Source of the DNA: CAZUNB01 sp044227985
GTDB taxonomy: Bacteria > Patescibacteriota > Saccharimonadia > Saccharimonadales > JAGPDM01
Reading direction: 5' to 3'
Length of the DNA stretch: 49,103 bases
NCBI GenBank assembly: GCA_044227985.1
Contig: JBGAVT010000006.1
Coordinates: 1 to 49,103, forward strand
Part shown: piece by piece, positions 1-6,769 of the stretch
How the letters are laid out: every line of letters begins with the position of its first letter
How positions within the stretch are numbered: the stretch's first letter is position 1
Program-made: the position numbers and the translations under genes
The notes under the pieces: generated by a model
What the model saw: the letters and a program-made list of their open reading frames with translations, nothing else
Told to the model about the DNA's origin: nothing
The model's database searches: none

Positions 1-2
1 TA

Positions 3-122
3 CCAATTATTGCAAACGTTGATTTTGGACATACAACCCCACGGGTCACTTTGCCATATGGTGGAATAATTATTATGCGCTCTCAAGCAGGCAATGAGTC
101 AATTAGAGTTGTCGAGCACTAG
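3..122 (+). CDS. LD-carboxypeptidase / MccF-like peptidase S66, C-terminal fragment
   Basis: The window opens inside this gene. Only the last 39 codons are present, ending at TAG 120-122. The fragment begins with a PIIANVDFGHTTP stretch and continues TLPYGG. This matches the conserved C-terminal strand of S66 serine peptidases (LD-carboxypeptidase A and microcin C self-immunity MccF), where a His of the Ser-Glu-His triad lies in the NVDFGH segment. LD-carboxypeptidases trim the tetrapeptide of recycled peptidoglycan in the cytoplasm; MccF-like members cleave peptide-nucleotide antibiotics. The catalytic Ser and Glu lie outside the window, so the two roles cannot be separated. Confidence 0.75.
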   Translation, partial: PIIANVDFGHTTPRVTLPYGGIIIMRSQAGNESIRVVEH

Positions 123-128
123 CAACAC

Positions 129-137
129 TGGTAATAT
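129..137 (+). promoter_or_regulatory. Extended -10 promoter for a leaderless start at 144
   Basis: TGG followed by TAATAT (132-137) ends 7 nt before the ATG at 144, so the predicted transcription start falls on the A of the start codon. There is no Shine-Dalgarno sequence and no clear -35 box. Confidence 0.45.
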
Positions 138-143
138 TAATAA

Positions 144-590
144 ATGAAATTAGCTGAAAATATTTTTGGTGCCATTGAAAAAAGACAAAGTAGTGTCCGT
201 TTCATACGACATACAATCTCGATACCTTTTATCTATGGTATGGGAATAGTGTTAGTTATTTTTGATATCGGAGTTGAAATTTATCACAGAATTTGCTTTC
301 CCCTTTACGGTATACCCCTTGTAAATCGTAAGGAGTATATAAAAATTGATAGAGTTAAACTTGGATATTTAAACCTAGTTCAAAAGTTTAATTGTCTTTA
401 TTGTGGTTACGCCAATGGTTTAATGGGCTATTCTACTGAAATAATAGCTCAGACCGAGCAGTTTTGGTGTGCGATAAAGCATGATGTTTCTAATGAAAAA
501 TTCAATGTACCAGCACACCACAAAAATTTTGCAACATATGGGTCCGGTGAAAACCCATCACAACATTTGACGGGCTATGTTAAAAAGTAA
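144..590 (+). CDS. Conserved unknown membrane-associated protein with a CxxC motif
   Basis: This is a 148-residue protein of unknown function. Residues about 24-46 form one hydrophobic segment, followed by a soluble part with an NCLYCGYANGL motif (C84, C87) and a later TEQFWCAIKH motif (C108, H112). The Cys/His pattern suggests a metal site or redox pair. I recall similar NCxYC...QFWCxIKH proteins in proteobacteria as conserved hypotheticals, but no function is established that I can name. The gene ends 14 nt inside orn, so the two are probably translated together. The start at 144 sits directly behind an extended -10 box. Confidence 0.7.
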   Translation: MKLAENIFGAIEKRQSSVRFIRHTISIPFIYGMGIVLVIFDIGVEIYHRICFPLYGIPLVNRKEYIKIDRVKLGYLNLVQKFNCLYCGYANGLMGYSTEIIAQTEQFWCAIKHDVSNEKFNVPAHHKNFATYGSGENPSQHLTGYVKK

Positions 591-1128
591 ATCGTCTAAA
601 TCATCCAGACCTTTACTTCTGTGGGTGGATCTCGAAATGACGGGGCTAGACCCTGAGCAAGATAAAATTATTGAAGTTGCTGGTATCGTTACTGATTGGG
701 AGTTTAACGAAGTGAAAAGCTTCGAATATATTATTCAGCAAGATGAAGCCTGCTTATCAAAGATGAACCAGTTTGTTACGTCAATGCATACTAAAAGTGG
801 ATTGTTGCAAAAACTGAATAATAATCAAGGCGAAGATGAGGAAAAAATTCAGAAATGTATTATTAAAATTATCCGTGAGTATTCTCCAGAACAACCTATT
901 ATTCTAGCTGGTAATTCAATCCATCAAGATCGCCGTTTCATACGACAATACTGGAAAAATATCGACTCGTTATTACATTATCGTATGCTTGATGTTAGTA
1001 GTTATAAAGTTATTTTTGAAAATAAGTTCGATCTGAATTATGAAAAACAAAGTAGTCATAGAGCACTCGATGACATCCGCGGTTCCATCCAGGAACTACA
1101 GTATTATCTACGATTTATCTCTGTTTAG
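577..1128 (+). CDS. orn: Oligoribonuclease (DEDDh 3'-5' exonuclease)
   Basis: Orn degrades 2-5 nt RNA fragments, the last step of mRNA decay, and also the linear dinucleotide pGpG from c-di-GMP turnover. The 183-residue length matches the family (about 180). The DEDDh residues are visible: D18 and E20 in WVDLEMTGLD, an Asp in the GNSIHQDRRF segment, and the His and Asp of HRALDDI near the C-terminus. The gene overlaps the preceding CxxC protein by 14 nt, so translational coupling is likely. Having Orn matters for the rest of the window, because the NrnA homologue at 13235, which does the same job in other bacteria, has lost its catalytic motif. Confidence 0.93.
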   Translation: MLKSKSSKSSRPLLLWVDLEMTGLDPEQDKIIEVAGIVTDWEFNEVKSFEYIIQQDEACLSKMNQFVTSMHTKSGLLQKLNNNQGEDEEKIQKCIIKIIREYSPEQPIILAGNSIHQDRRFIRQYWKNIDSLLHYRMLDVSSYKVIFENKFDLNYEKQSSHRALDDIRGSIQELQYYLRFISV

Positions 1129-1334
1129 GCTGTATACATTATTTATAAAAGTATAATTTAAATGTTAAAATTATCTTTTTAAAATTACAAATAATGCATA
1201 CAGTCACTGATACTAAAAACTGATAGCCATAGTCTCCTAATGAATACTTTTCAGTAATAACTATTAACTTATTACCTTTATAAAGTTTCCATTTCACACC
1301 ATCAAGAGTAAGAATCTTGTATACTAATATCAAT

Positions 1335-1640
1335 ATGGATACAACAATAAAAAAATATTTCTTGACCTATGTAGTTAAAAAACAAGCTAGATTTGCTGAA
1401 ATTTATAATGACACCGGCGTATTTGCAAAGGTTTTTGAACGTAAAGTTCCAACCATTGAACTGCGAATCGATTTAGTTTTAGCCAAGTACTATGCAGATA
1501 ATTTTGAATCCGCTTCGATAACATCCAAAGCCGGTAAACGGGCTTGGCTACGATTAGTTTTGAGTGGTCAGATTGACGAGGCGGTTGTGAATGGATTAGT
1601 TTTTCAAGCAAATCAGCTTGGAAACACAGATATTGAATAG
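1335..1640 (+). CDS. Unknown small protein
   Basis: This gives 101 residues from ATG 1335, rich in Lys, Ala and aromatic residues, with no signal peptide or membrane segment. No family is recognised. It is predicted to be mostly helical (LVLAKYYADNF, RAWLRLVLSG). I prefer ATG 1335 to the upstream TTG at 1317, because a TATACT box at 1320-1325 lies in between and would place transcription start within a few nt of 1335. The reverse-strand frame over the same bases looks like a shadow. Confidence that it is a real gene is moderate. Confidence 0.5.
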   Translation: MDTTIKKYFLTYVVKKQARFAEIYNDTGVFAKVFERKVPTIELRIDLVLAKYYADNFESASITSKAGKRAWLRLVLSGQIDEAVVNGLVFQANQLGNTDIE

Positions 1641-1665
1641 GATTCAATTAAATTATAAGGAATAT

Positions 1666-2256
1666 CTAAAGTTTTTGAACTTGTGCTAGCAAATCTTCTT
1701 CATTAGCTATCGTCTGGGCTAAAATAGTTTTAAGTTTTTTATTACTTGTCGTTACTATAAGGTCTTTGTGATTAGCTAGGTTGCCGTTTAGCTGTTTCTC
1801 CATTGTTGCTTTGTAGATTTGTTTAAAACGATTAACCGAGATAGCTTTTTCAAAATCTGTATCGAGATCATTGTTGGTGTTCTGAGCTACAATCGTTTCA
1901 TCGAGTTTTGGTAGCTTAGTTACCTCTGAGCGGTAGGTATAGAGTTGACGAATGCTGGTTTGTGTCATGGTCACGCTATTTGCATGTATGATAGCCGTCT
2001 CATATTCAGTACCAACATTATTCTTAGCAATGTCATTAATTCGAAGTAATTCTTCTTCTTTCGCTATAGTGGTATCGATTGCGGCAGTTGCAGGGGCTTT
2101 CTCGCCAAGGCTTGCAAACATCATAATAACACCTAGAACTAAAGCAATACCGAGGCCAATATAGAGGAGCATCTGCTTATCAATAGTCACACCTTTCTTC
2201 CCCCCACTGTAGTTAGGTGGAGGAGTGTAGCTCGGGTATTGTTGATTTGGTCCCAT
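1666..2256 (-). CDS. Unknown single-pass membrane protein with proline-rich N-terminus
   Basis: The protein has 196 residues. It begins with a Pro/Tyr/Gln-rich stretch (residues 2-20), then a Lys-rich patch, one membrane helix at about residues 29-50 (LLYIGLGIALVLGVIMMFAS), then a helical outer domain rich in Thr, Asn and Lys. The pattern of a proline-rich cytoplasmic tail followed by a helix recurs in the protein at 15877. No known family is recognised. The start is supported by an extended -10 (minus-strand TGC-TTAAAT at 2271-2263) ending 7 nt before the ATG. It runs opposite to both neighbours. Confidence 0.7.
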   Translation of the reverse strand: MGPNQQYPSYTPPPNYSGGKKGVTIDKQMLLYIGLGIALVLGVIMMFASLGEKAPATAAIDTTIAKEEELLRINDIAKNNVGTEYETAIIHANSVTMTQTSIRQLYTYRSEVTKLPKLDETIVAQNTNNDLDTDFEKAISVNRFKQIYKATMEKQLNGNLANHKDLIVTTSNKKLKTILAQTIANEEDLLAQVQKL

Positions 2257-2262
2257 ACTGTT

Positions 2263-2271
2263 ATTTAAGCA
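2263..2271 (-). promoter_or_regulatory. Extended -10 promoter, leaderless start for the minus-strand gene at 2256
   Basis: On the minus strand TGC is followed by TTAAAT, and the last T (2263) lies 7 nt from the A of the ATG (2256). The hexamer matches the consensus at 4 of 6 positions, so this is a weak call alone. It fits the pattern seen at other genes here. Confidence 0.35.
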
Positions 2272-2354
2272 TATACATCTTAAATTGACTAGACTCTACC
2301 AGTTTAGTTGAATCTATTGTTAACTAAATGTATGGTACAGTTTTTTTAGTACAC

Positions 2355-2360
2355 TATAAT
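2355..2360 (+). promoter_or_regulatory. -10 box upstream of dnaG
   Basis: A perfect TATAAT lies in the intergenic gap between the divergent gene at 2256 and dnaG. Transcription start would be near 2367, giving a leader of about 130 nt to the preferred dnaG start at 2498. No convincing -35 box is seen. Confidence 0.45.
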
Positions 2361-2497
2361 TTTTTACTTTTTGGTTCTTTAGTTTTGCTCAATAAATGAG
2401 TTACTTTAGTCGAAAATTAAAATTTCAAAAACTCCCTTATCACTATAAAAAATGCGTTATGTTTTGGGGTGGCTATAATCAAGGGTATGATAGTGAT

Positions 2498-4243
2498 ATG
2501 GATGGAGTAGCGGCAGTTAAAGAGCGTCTGGCAATCGAAGATGTGGTTGGTGATTATTTGGAACTCCGTCGCGCAGGCTCAAGTTTAAAAGGGCTATGCC
2601 CATTTCATGATGAAAAGTCACCCAGTTTTAATGTAGCTCGTGATCGTGGCATTTATCATTGTTTTGGCTGCGGTGAGGGTGGTGACATGTTTGATTTCGT
2701 GATGAAAATGGATGGCTTAGATTTTCCTCAAGCTCTTGATAAATTAGCACGAAAGGCCGGTGTTGAACTTGAACAATACGGCCGTGATGGTAAAACTACT
2801 GAACGAAAAAAAACAATCATAGCTTTGCACCAGTTAGCGGCTAATTTCTATCAGGCGACACTGCTCCGGACACCAGTCGCGATGGGCTACCTAAGGGATA
2901 GGCGTCGGTTGCACGCTTCAACTATCAAAGATTTTGATATAGGTTACGCCCCTGACGGCTATGATCAGTTGTGGCAGGCGTTACAAAAGAAGAATATTAG
3001 CCTTAATGACGCAGTATTGGCGGGCTTGGTCAAGCAGAAGAATGGTCGAACATTTGATGTTTTTCGTGGCAGGATCGTAATTGGACTTCATAATCCCCAG
3101 GGTCAACTAATCGGTTTCACTGGAAGAGTTCTGGATGATTCACAGCCTAAATATCTCAACACTTCTAAAACCTTGGCATACGATAAAAGTCGTCATGTTT
3201 TTGGCTGGCATTTGGCTCAAGCTGAGATTCGTAAAGCTGATTTGGCAATTTTGGCAGAAGGTAATATGGATGTAGTTGCTAGCCATCAAGCAGGTGTTAA
3301 AAACGTTGTTGCTACTGCCGGAACAGCAATCACTATTGATCAGTTACGAGCGATTTCTCGTATTACTGAAAATATTGCTTTTGCACTAGACAGTGATTCG
3401 GCAGGAATTGCTGCTTCAGTACGAGCAATCTCACTAGCGCAACAACTCGATATCAACCTCAGCGTTATTGCAATGCCTGATGGTGCTGATCCAGACAGTA
3501 TGATTTCCAACGAGCCGAGTAGCTGGTCTCGTGCTATTGAGCATCGTGTGCCAGCTATGGATTGGTTAATTGAACTATACGCAGCTAGGTTTGACCTAAA
3601 AACCGTTGAAGGTAAGCGAAAATTTAATCGTGAAATCATTCCACTCTTACGACAAATTAACAACCCTGTGACATTTGAACACTACCAGAAGGTTATTGCT
3701 GAACGGCTAGACGTGAGTATTAGTTCGATTAAACGGTTGGTTGAAACCAGAGACAACCTCTTAAAGAAGACTGATAAAAAGGCCGCTTATCAAGTTGCTG
3801 CAATCGACGAGATACGTCAACTCGAAGAAACTTTGCTTGGGATAGCTAGTGCCTATCCAGAAAGCGCCAAAGAGGTGATTAATGTAGAGTCTGAAGTTTT
3901 CCCGACAGAGATAGGGCGGCGCTTACACCACTATTTAAAGCAGAACATTGACACCGAACAAGACTTGGGGTTGTCTGAGGTCTCTAATTATGAGAAAATA
4001 GTGAAGTTTAGAGCCGAAGAACTCTTTGGCGAATGGACCGTCTACGAGCGTGAACAAGAAGCAAGTAATTTGCTCAGACGGGTCTTACAAAACGCAAAAA
4101 AAAGACAACAAAATAATTTAACAACTGCAATAAAGCAAGCTGAAGCCGCCGGCGATCATATCGCTGCCGCTAAGCTACTAGAAAAGTACCAGGCAACGGT
4201 ACTAGGCATAGAGCCAATAGAAGGAGAAGCAAGTTTTGACTAG
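2498..4243 (+). CDS. dnaG: DNA primase DnaG
   Basis: DnaG makes the RNA primers for lagging-strand synthesis and works with the replicative helicase. The N-terminal CHC2 zinc finger is intact (C34, H37, C55, C58, in CPFHDEKSPSF and YHCFGCGEGG). The TOPRIM core has its catalytic Glu (E254 in AEGNMDVV) and DxD pair (D298, D300 in DSDSAG). The C-terminal part is helical and suits helicase binding. I chose ATG 2498 (581 residues, beginning MDGVAAVKERL) because primases normally start there. The frame stays open to ATG 2396, which would add 34 unrelated residues. An AAGGG lies 12 nt upstream of 2498. The gene overlaps rpoD by 8 nt, the same pairing as in the classical rpsU-dnaG-rpoD operon, here without rpsU. 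Confidence 0.95.
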   Translation: MDGVAAVKERLAIEDVVGDYLELRRAGSSLKGLCPFHDEKSPSFNVARDRGIYHCFGCGEGGDMFDFVMKMDGLDFPQALDKLARKAGVELEQYGRDGKTTERKKTIIALHQLAANFYQATLLRTPVAMGYLRDRRRLHASTIKDFDIGYAPDGYDQLWQALQKKNISLNDAVLAGLVKQKNGRTFDVFRGRIVIGLHNPQGQLIGFTGRVLDDSQPKYLNTSKTLAYDKSRHVFGWHLAQAEIRKADLAILAEGNMDVVASHQAGVKNVVATAGTAITIDQLRAISRITENIAFALDSDSAGIAASVRAISLAQQLDINLSVIAMPDGADPDSMISNEPSSWSRAIEHRVPAMDWLIELYAARFDLKTVEGKRKFNREIIPLLRQINNPVTFEHYQKVIAERLDVSISSIKRLVETRDNLLKKTDKKAAYQVAAIDEIRQLEETLLGIASAYPESAKEVINVESEVFPTEIGRRLHHYLKQNIDTEQDLGLSEVSNYEKIVKFRAEELFGEWTVYEREQEASNLLRRVLQNAKKRQQNNLTTAIKQAEAAGDHIAAAKLLEKYQATVLGIEPIEGEASFD

Positions 4244-5315
4244 TCAAAAAAAAGTAACCCCAGAGGACCTTGAAGAAATAAAGAAAAAGATTTTAGCAAC
4301 TGCTAAGAAAAAAGGTGAAATTGATCAAAAGGACATCTTTGATCAAATCCCTGATAATGAAAATAATGTCGATATCCTTGATGAGATCTACGGAGCTTTG
4401 GTCGACGGTGGTATTAAAATTCTTTCAACTGACAAAGATGACGATGAAGATACATCGAAACCGGATGATCGTTACCTCGACGATATTTCAGATGACTCGG
4501 TCCGCTTATATCTACGTGAAATTGGTAAAATCCCCCTTCTTAATGCTGAAGAGGAAATCACATTAGCTCGTAAGGTCCAGGCAGGTGATAAGCGCGCTAA
4601 AGATTATATGGCTGAAGCCAATATGCGTTTGGTTGTCAGTATCGCCAAGCGCTATGTAGGTCGTGGACTTGATCTGCTTGACTTGATCCAGGAAGGAAAT
4701 ACTGGGCTTTTACGAGCAGTTGAAAAATTTGACCCCAACAAAGGCTTTAAGTTCTCCACATATGCTACTTGGTGGATTCGTCAGGCAATAACTCGTGCAA
4801 TTGCTGATCAAGCTCGAACGATTCGAATTCCAGTTCACATGGTTGAGACTATAAATAAGCTTCTCCGCACTCATCGTCGTATGACACAGGAGCTTAACCG
4901 TGAGCCAACCAATGCTGAAGTTGCAAAAGAGATGGAACTCGATATCGATAAGGTCGAACATATCATGAAAATCAAGCAGGACATCAGTAGCCTCGATGCT
5001 GCGGTCCGTGACGACGAAGAAGATTCAGTTCTCGGTGATTTTATTGAAGATGAAGACACTGAAAGTCCTGAAGAAGCAGCAACTAATCAGTTACTACGCG
5101 AACATGTCAATATGGTTTTAAATGCATTAAGTGACCGTGAGCAAAAAATATTACGACTACGTTTTGGTCTTGATGATGGCAAAACGCATACGCTCGAAGA
5201 GGTGGGTCGTGAATTTGGCGTTACTAGAGAGAGAATCCGCCAAATCGAAGCGAAAGCTCTAGCGAAATTACGCAAGAGTAAAGAAAGCAAACGATTTAAA
5301 GACTACATTCAATAG
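4236..5315 (+). CDS. rpoD: Primary RNA polymerase sigma factor (sigma-70 / SigA)
   Basis: This is the housekeeping sigma factor that directs RNA polymerase to -35/-10 promoters. Region 1.2 (DSVRLYLREIGKIPLL), region 2 (GLDLLDLIQEGNTGLLRAV and FSTYATWWIRQAI, which reads and melts the -10), region 3 and the region 4 helix-turn-helix (TLEEVGREFGVTRERIRQIE) are all present in 359 residues. Region 1.1 is short and acidic, and the large non-conserved region of proteobacterial RpoD is absent. The start is TTG at 4236 with an AAGGAG at 4221-4226. The 8-nt overlap with dnaG points to coupled translation. The many extended -10 promoters in this window are presumably read by this protein. Confidence 0.96.
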   Translation: MTSQKKVTPEDLEEIKKKILATAKKKGEIDQKDIFDQIPDNENNVDILDEIYGALVDGGIKILSTDKDDDEDTSKPDDRYLDDISDDSVRLYLREIGKIPLLNAEEEITLARKVQAGDKRAKDYMAEANMRLVVSIAKRYVGRGLDLLDLIQEGNTGLLRAVEKFDPNKGFKFSTYATWWIRQAITRAIADQARTIRIPVHMVETINKLLRTHRRMTQELNREPTNAEVAKEMELDIDKVEHIMKIKQDISSLDAAVRDDEEDSVLGDFIEDEDTESPEEAATNQLLREHVNMVLNALSDREQKILRLRFGLDDGKTHTLEEVGREFGVTRERIRQIEAKALAKLRKSKESKRFKDYIQ

Positions 5316-5327
5316 GACATTGAAATC

Positions 5328-6152
5328 ATGAACGCTGCTATATTCTACCGAATGAAAACTGATGAAATAGCTGTAACACTCAATGAGCTACGGGCTGAAT
5401 TTTCGAAAAACTCAATTGTTGAGGTCGAAGATTTTGAACAAGCAGAGATTATCTTCATTGTTGGAGGTGATGGTGCAATGCTCGAAGCTGCACGGCGTTT
5501 TAGCCTAACGGAAGCATTACTATGTGGTATCAACAGGGGTACTATTGGTTTTCTCGCAGCTATTAATAGAGGTGAGTCACTTGCAAAGGCGGTTAAATCG
5601 GTTGCTAGTAAGGACTTTATGCTTTCTCCACGGTTTATGGTTGAAGCCAAGGTTATTCGTAATCAAAAAGAGGTCTTTAGCAGTGTTGCCCTCAATGATA
5701 TCGTCGTAACCAGCCCACTCAGTGTTGTCTCACTCGAAGTTTCAGTTGATGGTAGTCACTACGTTACGTTTCGCGGTAGTGGTATGTTGGTTTCAACACC
5801 AACGGGTTCAACCGCCTATAACTTAGCTGCTCACGGTCCAATCATGACGCCAGAAACAAAAGGTATGGTAGTAACCGAGCTACTCGACCATAAAGTACCA
5901 ACGCCAAGCTTGGTGCTTGATCAATACCAGCACGTGGTTGTAGATGTTGGTCAATTTCGTGCTCATGAACAATTAAAAATGATATCTGGCGAGCCGGCTG
6001 ACGTGGTTGTCAGTGCCGATGGTGCTGAATTATTCTCTCTCCAATCCGGAGACAAGATAACTGTTTCACGAGCACCATGTGTAGCTAGGTTTATAAGCTT
6101 TCGCAAGGCTGATTTTTTTCATCAGATTAGAGAAAAATTTGAAATTACTTAG
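5328..6152 (+). CDS. nadK: NAD kinase
   Basis: NAD kinase phosphorylates NAD to NADP and is the only known route to NADP in most bacteria. The diagnostic GGDG (residues 46-49, in VGGDGAMLEAAR) binds the phosphate donor. It is followed by the GINRGTIGFLA segment, the TPTGSTAYNLAAHGP motif, and an ALNDIV segment holding the conserved Asn/Asp. At 274 residues it is of normal length. It lies 12 nt after rpoD and abuts the next kinase gene, so it belongs to the dnaG-rpoD operon. This placement may tie NADP supply to basal growth genes. Confidence 0.93.
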   Translation: MNAAIFYRMKTDEIAVTLNELRAEFSKNSIVEVEDFEQAEIIFIVGGDGAMLEAARRFSLTEALLCGINRGTIGFLAAINRGESLAKAVKSVASKDFMLSPRFMVEAKVIRNQKEVFSSVALNDIVVTSPLSVVSLEVSVDGSHYVTFRGSGMLVSTPTGSTAYNLAAHGPIMTPETKGMVVTELLDHKVPTPSLVLDQYQHVVVDVGQFRAHEQLKMISGEPADVVVSADGAELFSLQSGDKITVSRAPCVARFISFRKADFFHQIREKFEIT

Positions 6153-6746
6153 ATGAATCATCAACGAACCGAATTATTTTTGATTGGCATTAGTGGTAGC
6201 TTTGCTAGTGGCAAAGATCTGATAGCCGAGCTACTAGCTGCGCGAAAAAGTTACATACATATATCTAGTAGTGACATGGTTCGAGCTGCAGCCAAGTCTG
6301 CGGGGGTAGGTAGTGATCGAACAGTACTTCGACCTTTTGCTAATAAAATGAGAAAAAAGTATGGTGCAGAGTACTTTACTAAAATTGCTTTCGAGCAAGC
6401 TGAATCAGAGATGACTGCAGATAAGGATCGAATAGTTATTTCTGGTCTACGCGCTAAAACTGAAGCCGACTATATTAAGAATAAGGGTGGTATTATCATT
6501 TTTGTTGATGCTCCGTTAGAGCTTCGTTTTGAGCGCACACAACTACGTAAGCGCGATTTAGAAAGCTATTCAAAAGATATTTTCGAACAAAATGAAAAAA
6601 ATGAAACACAAATTAACTCTAGTAATATTGAACAAAATATTTATTCAATAAAAGATAGTGCCGATATACAGATAATCAACGACGGGACCATAGATGATGT
6701 TTGGCACCAAATAATTTCGCTGTTACCGAGCAGATACTTAGCTTAA
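6153..6746 (+). CDS. P-loop kinase of the dephospho-CoA kinase-like (UPF0200-like) type
   Basis: This 197-residue protein begins with a Walker A motif (GISGSFASGKD, K21). It continues with a nucleotide-monophosphate-kinase-type core: HISSSDMVRAAAK, then ISGLRAKTEADYI, then VDAPLELRFERTQLRKR, which resembles a lid with paired arginines. The ISGLR and VDAPxELRFER pattern recalls the archaeal UPF0200 dephospho-CoA-kinase-like family rather than classical CoaE, but this is from memory. Its substrate is not determined by sequence; dephospho-CoA or a (deoxy)nucleoside monophosphate are both possible. It starts on the base after the nadK stop, so it is cotranscribed with nadK. Confidence 0.65.
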   Translation: MNHQRTELFLIGISGSFASGKDLIAELLAARKSYIHISSSDMVRAAAKSAGVGSDRTVLRPFANKMRKKYGAEYFTKIAFEQAESEMTADKDRIVISGLRAKTEADYIKNKGGIIIFVDAPLELRFERTQLRKRDLESYSKDIFEQNEKNETQINSSNIEQNIYSIKDSADIQIINDGTIDDVWHQIISLLPSRYLA

Positions 6747-6749
6747 GTC

Positions 6750-6758
6750 TGCTACACT
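6750..6758 (+). promoter_or_regulatory. Extended -10 promoter in front of polA
   Basis: TGC followed by TACACT ends 12 nt before the polA ATG (6770). The leader would be only about 5 nt. There is no Shine-Dalgarno site in the 23-nt gap after the kinase gene. Confidence 0.4.
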
Positions 6759-6769
6759 AGACCTATAAC

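Noticed and set aside
1139..1333. A 64-codon ORF on the minus strand
   Set aside because: It is A/T-rich, low in complexity and has no ribosome site; it probably arises by chance.
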